Positions 25,236 through 37,311 of a DNA stretch of 64,000 bases are shown piece after piece. The stretch is from NCBI GenBank assembly GCA_015680685.1, contig MNCI01030329.1, positions 1 to 64,000 on the forward strand. The letters run 5' to 3'. The position numbers and the translations under genes are program-made. The notes beneath the pieces are model-generated. The model saw only the letters and a list, made by a program, of their open reading frames with translations, searched no databases and was not told the origin of the DNA. Positions within the stretch are counted from its first letter, which is position 1. Each line of letters starts with the position of its first letter. The stretch is from Gnetum montanum. Taxonomy: Eukaryota; Streptophyta; Gnetopsida; Gnetales; Gnetaceae.

Positions 25236-25630
25236 TGGCTCGTTAAGGCCTGAAACTAGCAATATTGTGGCTTGCTAAGGCCTAAAACTAGCAAATCATA
25301 GGGCTCTCCATGGCCTAAAACTAGCAACACGTATAGCGCTGTTAAGTCCTAAAATTGGCACCACCATGGCCTTCCATGGCCTAAAACTAGCAAATCATAG
25401 GGCTCTCCATGGCCTAAAACTAGCAACACGTATAGCTTGCTAAGTCCTAAAATTGGCACCACCATGGCCTTCCATGGCTTAAAACTAGAAAATTATAGGG
25501 CCTACCAAGGCCTAAAACTGGCAAAGCCTATAGTTTGTCATGCCCTAAAATTGGCAAAACATCGTAGGCCCTGCCATGGGCTAAAATTGGAAAAATGTAT
25601 GGTCTTCCATGGTCTAAAATTCACAAATCA
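25236..25630. repeat. Cluster of GGCCTAAAACTAGCA-type repeats
   Basis: About ten imperfect units of 30-40 bp, each with GGCCTAAAACTAGCAA or CCTAAAATTGGCA. A 99-bp block at 25279-25377 is repeated at 25378-25476 with only a few differences around GCGCTGT versus GCTTGCT. Related motif copies occur near both ends of the spacers in C and D and after IN in D. It is not a CRISPR array: units are imperfect and spacers are absent. Confidence 0.8.
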
Positions 25631-25989
25631 TATATCATATTTTACAACCTAGTTCACATCTTTGTAGCTAGCATATAGTCTATTCCACCTTTTTACAACC
25701 AATTACAATTGCATAAGATAACCAACATAGCCTATAACATGAATGAAAATGTAAAATAGACAACATATGTGAAACATTGAATTTAAAACATATAAACCAA
25801 ATTAAAACTTAAAAATAATAATAGTCAAATGTTTGTAACATAGTAACCAAGGTCACAAAATTTTAAATAATACATAAAATCATAAAATGTCTCTCAAACA
25901 TCAATGATTAACACTAGCCACAATACGATGATAACATCAACAACAAAACACTATAGATAACCAAAGATAATGACCAAATGATGGTGCTA

Positions 25990-27560
25990 AGGGGCTACTA
26001 GAGGGGTTGAGGAGCACTTTCTTCTTTACCACTAGGACCACTAGTGTTACTTGGTACCTATACCACAATAACATAGGTTTAACCATTTTGAATATTACAA
26101 AATTTTATTAGAAATCCTAGTTAATGATGAAATTAGCCATAGTAAAAACTCTAGGAGAGCTAGTTATAAATTTTAAAATAATTCAAAAAAAATTTGAAAA
26201 TTAAAATTGAACATACATATTACCTTAAAAACCTTTGAACACCACTATAAAAATACAAAAGTAATACCGACGCTACGTGTATAGACATAGAGGTTTGCAA
26301 TTTTCAAAACTAACACTCCAACTATACAGGATTGTCTATGTTGGAATGAAAATGAAAAATTAGGACTAAAAAATTTTCACTAAGTCTAGGAATTGCATAT
26401 GCATGAAATTCAATGGAATTTATCATCTGTACTATAGTTCGAAGCTTGGGAAAAATTTCACAAAAGTTACATAAAAGCACAAAATTGAAGAAAACAACTA
26501 TAGTCATCCATTGGTAAAAAAAATGAAAATTTTTTAAAATTGCTAAAATCAAATTCTAAATCCTTCTTGACACCTCAAAGGATTCCCAAGAACTTGGGAC
26601 ACTAATTTTCCAAAGTGTCAAAGTTGCCCATCTTCATAGGGATAAGGCCATAAAACCAAGAATTTTAGCATACATTAATCTAAGAAAAAATTCATCAAAA
26701 ATTAACCATATATCCAAATTTGATGATTTATTAGCCATTTGAAACTTTAAATGATAAAATAAAAATCCAAAACCTGAAAACCAAAAAATTATTAACCCTT
26801 TTTTCATGACAAGATACCAAAGTGACACGAAAAATGATCAAAAATTGAAAACCCATAATACACTGCTTATAGAAAAATTCATAGAGAATTTACCATAAGA
26901 TAGAATCCAATATTTCAAAAATTAGTTTGACCATGAAACATAGTACTACAATTTCATGTCCACAAAAATTTTCAAAAAATCCTAACCATTCACATACAAA
27001 AAAATAAAAATAAAAAATACAAAAGTGGTGTTGCTCTTTGGCACAAAACTATAGAAAAAACACATAGGAAAGACTAAAATAAATTTTTGATTCAATATAC
27101 ACCAATGCCATAGCTAGAGAAACACTAGAAACCCATGAACATAGCCCAAATCTAATGTATGAATTTTATAAAATTCAATTTTAACAAATACCGAAGCCTA
27201 TGTAAAGAAAAATGCCCAAGTGTTTACCAAAATGTCTTACAAAATGGTTAGGAATTGTGTACCTAGGAGTGATGGCAAAAGAACTCTCACCAATCAATGG
27301 TCATTATAGGTTGGAAAGGCCTTTAGTAGTAGCATTAGCCTCCTTCAAGGATAGATGTTTTCTTGTTGTAGCCCTCCTCTTTTACATCTTGTACAAGTAG
27401 CACCAACACTAACAAAACCTTCATAGTTCTAGAGCCTCCTATAGTAGTTGCACCTACTTTGTGGGGTAGAAAGGCTAGACTACACTAGAAATAGGTGTGG
27501 TGGAGGCAAGAATAGAATCATAGGTTTGATGCTAGGCATTGTAGGTTATGAGTGATGAGG
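25990..27560 (-). pseudogene. Vestige of antisense gene in C spacer
   Basis: On the - strand, a Ser/Gly/Lys/Glu-rich tail (SNTSGPSGKEESAPQPL) at about 26055-25995 sits where D's antisense gene ends in a Pro/Gln-rich tail, just inside the short-repeat cluster. At the other end, 27290-27545 reads on the - strand with stops only at Gln-like sites and ends at a possible donor, GGTGAGAG, near 27274. It occupies the place of D's first exon. The middle exons of D are not recognisable; 26080-27200 is AT-rich sequence. It is best read as a heavily deleted relative of the gene at 40262-46049. Confidence 0.35.
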
Positions 27561-27899
27561 AAATTATGATTTATGTAAGAGTGTAATTTGGAAATTAATC
27601 CTAAACTTATGTGCCTACTAACAAAACCTTAGTTTTCCAAACACTTATCCAAGTCTCACTTAACTTCATGACAACAATTATAAGGTGGGACTATGCTGCG
27701 TGAATGCAAAATCAATTCATTTAAAAATTCAAACTTAGGATGGGGCTCACTAGGAACCTCTACAATGAGCCATGAAAATCTTAAAACACTTGGGATTTCA
27801 GCTTCTCCATGGTGACAACACTAGTGTTGAAGCATCCAAAAACCTTGAAATGGATTCCAAACCATAAATACTACCAAAACCCGCCTTCCAACCATCCAC

Positions 27900-29965
27900 A
27901 CATACCATGAAATCTTATGTACAAAGTGGAAAGCTAGGTGTTGGCATTGAAACTAGATATCAAGGAATGGCAAAACTCACATCAAAACCTAGAACTTATA
28001 GTAACTGCACTAGCCAATAGCTTAACTATACTAGTTAGCATAGTCACAAGTGGAATAATGTCTTCTGCCATCAACCAAACTTCCAATTGACTCCAAAGTT
28101 ATCAAACCATGCACCAAACCCTAACTATATCCTGTTATAGCTCCAAAATTCTACAAAACTAGTAAAAAAGCATCAAAAATCAATTCTCCTACATAGATTA
28201 TGCTGGGTAGACCTCAACTATGCTAGCCAACATAGCCCCAGCGTAGTTGAGAGAGGAATGAACACCAAAAACTAGAAATAGCCTCAAAGATGATACATCT
28301 TAGATTCCAAAGTCTTTGATAAGCTTGAAACCTATGGAAACTAAGAAACAGTGGAAAAATGCCTTTTCCCACCTTCAAAATATGTTGGAGATCTCTAGGA
28401 CGATGCTAGCTAGTGTAGTTAGAAGAGGATGAATCATTAAAAACCAAAAATAACCTCCAAAATAACATATCTTGAACTTCACACTTTCTCAGAGCCTTAG
28501 GTGATCTTGTACTGTCAAATTGCAAGACAAAAGAAGGCCAAATCCTATTTCCACCTTGGGAACTACACTAAGGAAGCGTGGGACTATATTGGCCAACATA
28601 GTCCAAGGGTGTAGGATTAGTCCAAAACCAAAACAACTAGCAAAATTGACCATCTTAGTCTTGAATCCCTAGTTTCAAACACCTTGACCCAAGAACTCAA
28701 AAGCCTAGTTGATCAACCATGAATTTCATCAAAATTCAAGTTTCATCTTATGACCATGTTGGAGGAGTCTTGAACTACACTGACTAGCATAGTCCCTATG
28801 TAGTCATGATCTTAAGTTAATTTCACTAGTAAGTTGACACTCCAAACAACCTATTACTTACTTGGAAATCTAGAATCTTGTTTGACCTTACTTAGTTACA
28901 ATTCAACCTTATTTTGACCTTGGAAATGTCATATTTACCTCATCTACATTGAGGCTAGGCTCAACTATGCTGGCCAACATAGTTCAAATGGGAAATGATC
29001 ATCTCAAAACTTTAAAAACCTCTAGAATGGACCATAATAAGCTAAAACGCTAGGTGGAGACACTAGTAATTATGGGGATCCAAGAACCTAGTTTATTAAC
29101 CAAAAAACCCATAAAAATGCTAGATCTCACACCTTACTATGCTAGGACAAGGCCTGGCTATGCTAGCTAGTATAGTACTAGTGTTGTCATGATTGTGAGT
29201 TGATGTGATTAGTATCTTAACATCTTGAATGACCTAAAATTTGACATGATACACTTAGAAAATTTCTCAACACTATCTAGTCAAAATTTCACCTTGTTTT
29301 CATCATGGAAATGCCAAATTCCATTCATTGATGTTGAGGTAACCTTGGGACTATGTTGGCCAGCATAGTCCTAGTGTAGTCCCTATTCTAGGGTGGTTTA
29401 ACTAGTGCAATAACATTCATAATAACCAAGGAATCAATTTAGGAGGCTGGGAACCTTGGAATCCTAAGGCTAGCTATGATGTGACCTTTTTTGACCATGA
29501 AAAGCTTAATGTTTGATCCATCTATGCTAGAGTAATCCTCAACTATGTTGGCTAGTGTAGTCATGAGGTGTAGGTGATAAAAGTTTACCTTTAGTAGCCT
29601 CTTTTAACTTTCAAATGGTTCATTTAGTCTTTCCAAGACCTTGTACTATTTGAAGAACCTGATGGAACATTAGTATCAATTGTGAAATCCTAAGAACCTA
29701 CTTTTCCCATGCATCTATGTTGGGACTATGTTGGCCAATGTAATCTTAGCATAGTCATTAGTATTTTCATGATTTACAACTTCCCAAGAGTTAAAGAAAT
29801 GTTAAAATTCATCAATATTCAATCCTAGTTCACTATGCTAGCCATATAAACTAGTAGGATCCCAAAAATGGCCATAATAAACTTGGAAAACCATCTACTA
29901 TCATTAGCTATGTTAATGCCTATTCCAACTACGTTGGCCAATGTAGTCCTGAGGTGAGGCTAGTT
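27900..29965. repeat. ~190-bp degenerate tandem array with palindromic core (C)
   Basis: Eleven cores occur at about 28024, 28215, 28400, 28582, 28773, 28972, 29157, 29349, 29540, 29724 and 29927, spaced 182-203 bp apart. The core approximates GGACTATGTTGG followed by its own reverse complement CCAACATAGTCC. The best copies are at 28581 and 29348. Sequence between cores is much more diverged, with recurring words such as ACCTTGGAA and CTAGAACC. The related theme CAACTATGCTAG occurs in the C LTRs. Confidence 0.8.
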
Positions 29966-30712
29966 TAGTCACAAGAAAAGGAGTAATTTTGGCCTTTAAA
30001 TAGCTTTCAAACAACCTCATCATGTGAATAAACTCACTTTTCAATCCTATAGACTTACACCATGGCCTGTTAAGGCCTAAAAATGGCAAAATCTAACCGT
30101 AATTAACTATGATGACCATGTTTTATAGTATGTTTTCTACCATGATTGTTTTGGCCTTTTTTTACTATGTTTTGGGTCAATTTGATCTTGTTATGCATTG
30201 TTAACCTTAATTTTTTAGCCCTATGATGTCCTTTCTTTTCATTTCTGGTCAATGGGACATCACTTTTTCCCATTCCACCAAATGTTCCTATCATTTGGCC
30301 TCCATTTGACATTATTTATCCCATTTGTTTCACCTATATTTTGTAACCTTAGTGGCCTCAATTGACCATGTTTGACCTTTGCTAGATATCATTTTATAGG
30401 GTTTGACCATCCCATAATCATTGTTTGATACCATTTGACCATCATATGGTTCACTAAGGTCTTAAACTAGCAATGTTATCCACTAAGGCCTAAAAATGGT
30501 AAAGTGTAATCATAGTTGATCATGTTTGACCTTATACTATCTTAATGTACCCCTATTAATTCCCATTGATAATGTTTCAACCTATTTTGAAATCAATTTA
30601 ATCTTTTTTGATCCACATTTACTTTATTATTAGAGTATTTTGCATCGTTTTTACATTTTTTAATAGTTTTATTAGATAGATGCCACTTGATATGTCTATC
30701 TTGTCATGCAAG

Positions 30713-31519
30713 AATGAGCTAGGAGGATAAGGAAGCAAATTTGACTAGCCTTAAAGCCTAAATAAAACCCTCTCATGATGTAGTTAGACCAAGTTAACCT
30801 TATATACCCAAAACTTAAGCCTAAAACCATTATACTATAAAAGCACAACACCCTAAAGTAGTTTAATAATCATTAACCCTAAAGCCAAGGACATCATAGA
30901 GAGTCCCTTAGTTAGAGTTCCTAGCTAGACCATGATGGTAAGAAAAAAGCACTTGAAACCAAGTTTCTTACCAAAAATTAAGCTTGCTCATGACATCATT
31001 AAACCATTGTTATGCAACATTAAAGCCATCACATAGCCTTGATTACATCTAACATTGACATGTTTTCTTGTAGTGTTGTTTATTAGTGTTGATAGGTTGC
31101 AATGAATGATTGATGTTGGTGACTTTGATGATCTACAACAAGTGAGCCTACATGATCTCTCTATCTCTTCTTATTTGACACAAAGAATAAACTACAAAGC
31201 TTTATGAATCTAATGTACATCACATAGATCTGTCTCTATGTTTTAACAGTAGTGGCCTATGATGATATAGTTTGTTAATTATCTCATGTGGTCTTATGTA
31301 TCACAATGTAATAACATGTTTTCTTTGTCTTGTTTTCTTATTTGCTTAGAGTTATGCTTGTAGGATGAATCCTCAAGTCATTACAAAGGTGTAATTCATT
31401 ACAGCAACAAATTGTCATGTGACCTTGATGCATAAGATTCAATGAGTTTATCATACTGTTGCCAAGAATGCTTATTTTGCTTCACTTCCATGACCTCTCC
31501 TTGAGTCCAAACCTATATC
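30713..31519 (+). other. C sequence after the putative intron, polymerase absent
   Basis: The first ~200 bases resemble the region after D's acceptor. The expected RT, RNase H and IN are then missing, and no domain can be read before D starts at 31525. Words such as GTCTTATGTATCACAATGTAATAAC near 31275-31300 resemble D's 3' untranslated part near 54335, so pol appears deleted rather than displaced. Confidence 0.5.
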
Positions 31520-31524
31520 CTAAT

Positions 31525-33256
31525 TGAAACACCACAAAATTGTTCATATCATGACCAATATTCATCATGTAGCTTTCATATCATGGAACTCAAGGTAGAA
31601 TTTCATTGTAAATGTAAAATTTGTAACCCATAATGGACAATTTCATATACTTTATACTTTTGGAGTTGAAAAACACCTCATAAGTATTCAAAGCCTCATT
31701 TCACAAGTAAAAAATGTTACCTAGTGTCTATATTTGGGATTTGGGGGAGGTGGGAGGGAAAGGGGATCAAAAATTCCTTTTTAAATGCCAAAAGGTAATT
31801 TGATGGCTTTTATGGGGACTGGGCATTTTTTTATGTTGAAAATACATGCAAGGAGGTAAATCTCACCTATCACTAGTGTTGAAGAATGGGGGGTTTGAAA
31901 AATTTTCCCCCTTTAATGTGGAGACCAAAGGCACATTACGGATACTTTGCCCCCAAATTGGAAAGTTTCCCCCAGCTTGGAAACTTTTCCCTTAGCTTGG
32001 AAAGTTCCTCCTCCCTCCTCATAGGTTGGAAGCTTTCCCCCCTAGCCTATAAAGTATTTCCCCTAGCTTGGAAAGGTTTCCCCTAGCTTGGAAATGTTTC
32101 CCCTAGCCTAGAAAGTTTTTCCCCTAGCATGAAAAATTCAAACCCCCAACATGGAAGCCACAAGAAGCAAAATTCATCAAGTCATGCAATTCAACATTGG
32201 CTAGGAACTTCAATGAGCATGATGGAGAGCTTAGCATAGAAGATTCATCTCTAGTGTGCAAGGGGTATTGATTAATATTTTTAGTAAATGGTGGCCATGA
32301 GGAAAGCACTTACTATTTTTAGTAACTCCACCAAATTTGGGCATCCATATCACTTGAATTTGGCAACCAATTCATAGCAAAATTACATCAAATTTGTAGC
32401 CATTTTTGTAGCCAATTTGTAGCCAAATCATAGCCAATTTACAATCCCATTTATGGTCCAAAGACCCTTCAAAAGCCAAACTCCAACACCATTTACAGGT
32501 TGGAGATATTTTTTTGACAAACTCCAAAATTTTTGAGCAAGCTCCATATTTTTGACAAGGTTGAGCAAATTTTGACAAAATAATTTTCAGCCAGTAGCAA
32601 TTTGCATGAATACAACTCCGTGATTGGGCCATTTTCAAGCACTCAAGAGCTTTTGCAAGTTTCCATACTTGCAGTATCTTAAACCCTAGTGTGGAACCAT
32701 TGAGGCCTTGAGACTTGGTGGATTTTGTTATTAACACTACACTTCTGGGATTTCAAACTTAGCATGAAGCAATTTAGCATCCAAATATTCTCCCTTTCTC
32801 ACCTCCTCAGTAGCGACCAAATTGCAGATCCAAGGTTGCAGTAGTTAAGGGAAGTCCTACAACATCAAAAGTGCCTTGACACCTAGATCGTGGAGCAAAT
32901 AATCTTAGCTTCAATGGGCTTTGAACTCTTGTACAAGTGGATACCCTTTTTGCTCATCTAGGCACCATTTTTTTGTACGCATTTCTCTAACTTATTCTTT
33001 ATTCTCTTCTCAACAAAGTTTTAGGTTTTGAGTTTTTTTGTTTAATAGAATTAAAGTTATTATTCATGCATTATTTGGATCTATTTATATTTTCATGTTT
33101 TACATCTCCCCAAGTCCCTAGTTGATTTTTTGGAGTGGCTAGGGCACCTTGAATCCCATTTTCATCATGAAGGCCCTAGGGGTTTAAGGTTGAGAAACTT
33201 CCTGCATTGAGGATCCTTGGTTCTCATTCGAACAATCAAGATTTTCGGTCGTAATA
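31525..33256 (+). repeat. D 5' LTR
   Basis: It begins TGAAACACCACAAAATTG and ends GTCGTAATA where the right copy has GTTGCAACA. It aligns throughout with 54446-56126. The TATA context seen in the right copy has decayed here (CCTTCAAAAGCC at 32467). Frames such as 31886-32086 (+) and 32372-32737 (-) are chance frames. Confidence 0.88.
31955..32135. repeat. 22-bp tandem repeats in D 5' LTR
   Basis: About eight imperfect units of the type AGCTTGGAAAGTTTCCCCCT in tandem. The same tract is present in the right LTR. The GGAAA and CCCC words echo the ~181-bp array at 46460-49870. Confidence 0.8.
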
Positions 33257-33264
33257 GTTTTTCT

Positions 33265-33281
33265 TGGAACTAGAAGGAGGG
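33265..33281 (+). promoter_or_regulatory. D primer binding site
   Basis: TGGAACTAGAAGGAGGG follows the LTR after eight bases. It corresponds to the C site TAGCGCTAGGAAGG. Starting with TGG fits a tRNA CCA end; the tRNA is not assigned. Confidence 0.6.
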
Positions 33282-34389
33282 CCTTTGCCTAAATTCTGTA
33301 GCCAAATCCATTATTTTCATAGCCATTTGCAAGTTTTACCTTTATTTTATAGCCAAGACCTTTGAAAAATCAACATTAGTGTTTCCCCACTTGTGACCAA
33401 AATTGTAGCATAGAAGTTGCAGGTGGTTGGGCTTTGGGTTTTCATAGCACTTGCTGTGTATTTCAAGGCCCAAAGCTAGCATTGATATCTCTTTCCCACT
33501 TTGTTTCTTTTGTTGCCAAAATTTTATTTTCTAGCTTCTAAAGCTAGATGGTTCAACTTATTTGTGAGTTGACAAACACCCCCCCCCCCCCACCCTGCCC
33601 CCCCACACCCCACCCCCCCACCCACACACACACACACATTTTTTCCAAGTTGAGAGAATAGGTAGTTGCTTGGAACCAATTTTAGTGGAAAAAATTCTAA
33701 CTTTTCACTTTGATTTTTCAACCTTTCCACCTCCCTCCATTAGTATTGGGATAGGGGATGTGAGATTCCCATCATCTCACCCTTCTTCTTTTCCCCCTCT
33801 ACCATAGCTAGTGTGGAAGCCTTGACAAATATTTAATTTGTGTTTTCATAATATTTCTTACTAAATCAATTTTGGTTTCCATACTAACCGAGCCCACTTC
33901 TCCCTCCTTTATGGTGGAAGTTGGAAACTTGCCAAAACCATCTTTGAAAACTGCTAAGTTTTCATTTTGGTCTTCAAAACTTTTTCCCTCTCTCTCCAAT
34001 GTTGAAATAGAAAGGTGTGATATTTCCATTATCTCACCCCCCTTATTTCCCCCCTTACCATACCTAGTGAAGAGGCACTAGGGAAGCCAACTTGGATGAG
34101 GTTTAAAGCCAACATTGCCAATATTCTATTTCTAGAAAAGGGGTAAACCCCCCTTATCCCCCACTTACTAATTTTAGTAAGTATATCATTTTTTGCCATT
34201 TTCATTTCTTCTAAGAGTTTTTTCTTAAGAAATTCTCAACATTATAGCCTTTTCTTTCCAAAATTCCATCAAATTTCTCTTTACCTTCACTAGCAAGGAT
34301 AATAACCAATAAGTCATGAGGATGTATGATCCATCATTGAATCCAAGTAATATTTGAAAGTTAGAGGGGAGAGTCCTAATTTTGTAGCC
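33282..34389 (+). other. D leader region
   Basis: Untranslated leader with a C-rich and CA-rich low-complexity tract at 33577-33638 (C runs broken by A, ending in about nine CA units). The frames at 33524-34081 on either strand are low complexity or chance. I see no domain. Confidence 0.6.
33577..33638. repeat. C-rich / (CA)n low-complexity tract
   Basis: Runs of C of 8-12 bases, broken by A and T, then a CACACA run. Length is likely to vary and to be hard to sequence. Confidence 0.95.
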
Positions 34390-36341
34390 ATAAATGAAGA
34401 TCATTATAACTTAATTTGTGCCAAAATATAGGCAAGCATGCTAATTTCCAAAATGGAAGCTAAAGCCAAAAGAGAATTTGCGCTCATACACAAGGGTGGG
34501 AAATAGTAAATCCCTTCCATGTATGACGAAATTCCTCTAAATGGCATCTACTCTAGCATCCTAGCCTAGTTGATTACTATAGAGGAGGAAGATGACTAGC
34601 CTACCTTTTGGGAATGACAAGAAGAAGAGGATGATTTCATGCAGAATCTAAGCTTGGAAACATCCTTGGAGGGCTGTTCAACGAAATGTCATCCAATTTC
34701 ATAGAACCTTCTCCTAATGCTTTTGTTTTCTCCATGGGCATGATGCCACCATCTTCCACTCCTCCACATCCTACTATGGCAAATCCCACACTAGTCATAG
34801 CAATACATCACATTGAGTCAATGAACAACAAACAAAAAATTTATAACATATCAATGCCATTTGCAACATAGCCACAAAATACAAAACCATCAATGGTGGG
34901 TTTTACCCTATCAAATCTAATAACTACTTACATGGGGTTCACCATGAGACCCCCTACAACACAAGGTTCCCACACTATGTTTGTCTAATTTATGCCTCAA
35001 ATACTAGTACAAATATCTTTTTCTTTGTTTGGCCCACAATCAACAACCATAGTGCAACCTTTTCCCTCTATCATTAGTTCATAATGAGGTCATAACCCTT
35101 ACACCAAATGTCATAACCTTATGTGCAAACTTCGTAGACTATGAGGCCACCCCAAGGCTTGGATCAAGCCTTTGAAATGATCCAAGACCTAATAGAGGAA
35201 TAGAAGAGGGTTAAAGCCTCTACCACACAAATCGTCAAGATTATGGACTTATACCAGGATGATCATAGAAGTCTTGTAGTCCCACCCTTGATACTTCCTC
35301 CTAGTGTTCCCATTCCATAATTTAGCAAATATAATGGAGAAGGTGATTCTAATACTCACCTTATCACCTTTCAATCTAAATGTTTGCTCTTGCAGTGATG
35401 GCCTCATACCATCATAAGAATTTTCCCTATGTCCTTGATTGGGAAAGCACTCAATTAGTCTCATGCATTACCTAGAGGATCTATATCCTCTCTGGAAGAC
35501 TTAGTAGCCTAGTTTGTCAACCACTTCAAGTATAACTTGAAGCATGACACACTAATTGATCAATTCATGAAGGTTGAGTAGGGGCCTTTAGAACTTGTAT
35601 AGAAATTCATTCAGTGGTGGAATGGACTACTGAATGAGATACTAGAGCTCATAACCAAAGCCCATTTATTAGTTGTATTCAAGGGAGTAGCTAATGACTT
35701 CATCAAGTCTAAACTCTACTACCTTGATCCATGGTATTTGAGCCAAGCATTCTCACAAACCAAAAACATAGAGGATGCTATGGAGGCTAGCCATGATCTA
35801 GCCTATATATCATATAAAATCCAACATGCTCGAAGAGATAAAGAAAAGAGCAAACAAGGCAATACTACCATAGTAACTGTAACCAAGGAAAACAAGACAA
35901 TAAACTAATGGCTAAAGGTTAATCCATCCATGGCCCTCACCAATGGTTTTAGTAACCAATCGTCAACTTATGGGACTGATAGGTAAAAAAAAATAGACCT
36001 AACTTGGAAAGGAAAGACAACTCTAAGTACACTAAGTTGCCTCTAAAACTATCCAAGTTACTTGATTAACTATTAAGAAGTGGGCGCATGCATCATAAAC
36101 AAATAACTAAAGCCACTCAAAAGAAACACACATGATTGTGTGAAATAGCCAAAGATCCCTCTTGGGCAACAAAAGATGATCCTCCATTGCCTAGATACAT
36201 TAAGCTAAATTGATTTTACCATTATCATTAATTGCTTGTTCATAATATAGACTTCTACTTCATAGTAAAGGATGACCCACAAAGAATCATAGATAGAGGG
36301 GAACTAGTATTAGATGCTTCTAGTTTGACCAAAAAACTAGT
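34390..36341 (+). pseudogene. gag (D), part before solo LTR E
   Basis: The N-terminal part (34400-34700) aligns with C at 21740-22008: ISKMEAKAKREFALIHK and PSMYDEIPLNGIY. The capsid-like block at 35150-35900 contains MIQDLIEE, IMDLYQDDHRS, SVPIPQFSKYNGEGDSNTHL, LPRGSISSLEDLVAQFVNHF and YNLKHDTLID. The following stretch has a zinc-knuckle remnant near 36200-36270 (FYHYH). The frame is less broken than C's. It stops at the target site CTAGT of E and resumes at 38178. Confidence 0.85.
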
Positions 36342-36624
36342 TGAAACACCCTAAAAAAAATGTGGGGTCATCCTGGCCTCATTAGGCCCTTGTAGTCCGC
36401 ACAACACTGTGGCAGTTCATCGGGAGAAGAACGTTCTGAGTCCAGGACAACCAGTTCGGCAAATTTTCTACTTCGGGCATGGACAGGTTCCGTACCAACC
36501 TGCCCACCCACCAAAGTAGCTTGAACAACCTGCAGCCTGCTTAGAAATGGTGTGCAGAATCGATGACAGTATCCTAGGTGCACAAAAAAATAGTTCGACA
36601 AGTTTTCTAAGTCACGAAGCCTAC

Positions 36625-37050
36625 TACACTATGCTACGATATGTGGCATAGCAAGCTCCAAAAAATAATGGCGGAATGAAATGCTACGCTACGCAATGTC
36701 ACACAGCGTAGCATAGTAACAACTTTGCTACCCGCTCCCCTCACCCAAGTTCGAGTTTTGTAGTGATGTATCTTTTCGCTAGGAAGCAGCAGACCATGTT
36801 TGCTACTATGCTATGCTGAGCTACATGGTGTAGCAATCCTACGGAAGGGACAAAAGGTAGTTTAAAAGGCAAAATCAGCAAAGTTTGCAAAACTTGCATC
36901 ATAGGAAAATGGGTTGCAAATCAACAAAACTGTCGTGATTAAGGCTAGTTGCTACTCTATGCTACGCTACGTAGTGTGGCATCGCATAACAAGTATGTGA
37001 TATATGGTAGGACGCATGGCAAGATGCTACGCCATGCCAAGCAAGCCACA
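36625..37050. repeat. Repeated CTATGCTACGCTACG-type inverted motifs in E
   Basis: Five copies of a motif built from GCTACGCTACG and GTAGCATAG halves occur near 36632, 36690, 36805, 36955 and 37025. Several can fold as short hairpins, for example CTATGCTACGCTACG followed by GTGTGGCATCGC. The theme parallels the palindromic cores in C's LTR and array. Confidence 0.65.
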
Positions 37051-37303
37051 TCATAAAGCATAGCATGGCATGCAGGTGGTCATGTGACATCAATGCACTC
37101 CACCCAATCAGACCGTTGGCACACGTCTCTAGGAGCTGACGGTGCAGTTGCAAGGTAGTAGGATCACTGTTATTGCATGGCAGGCTCACATCGCAATGGT
37201 CTTATAAGCCCAATGGTCATAGATGGCTCGAGTAGCGCTAGTGAGGTAACATAAGTCTACAACACGTAGCATTCAAACGGTCCCTTTTGCTTACCTTCAG
37301 CCC

Positions 37304-37311
37304 TATAAATA
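37304..37311 (+). promoter_or_regulatory. TATA box in solo LTR E
   Basis: TATAAATA in the context GCCCTATAAATATCCCAG. It lies in the right half of the LTR, as the TATA boxes of C and D do. Confidence 0.65.

Larger units (their letters stand above)
25088..30712 (+). other. Putative Ogre-type intron of C (5.6 kb spacer)
   Basis: Ogre elements are known to carry a spliced intron between protease and RT. Here the protease reading ends at ATCAA|GTAACAAG (donor GT at 25088). The other end aligns with D's acceptor: C reads CTTGTCATGCAAG, with AG at 30711-30712, and D reads GGTTGATGTGCAG. The spacer holds a short-repeat cluster (25236-25630), apparent antisense-gene vestiges (25990-27560), a 190-bp array (27900-29965) and further motif copies (30063, 30450). 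Splicing is inferred, not shown. Confidence 0.55.

Noticed and set aside
25236-25630. CRISPR-like look of the short repeats
   Set aside because: Units are imperfect, there are no unique spacers of constant length, and the context is plant retrotransposon DNA.
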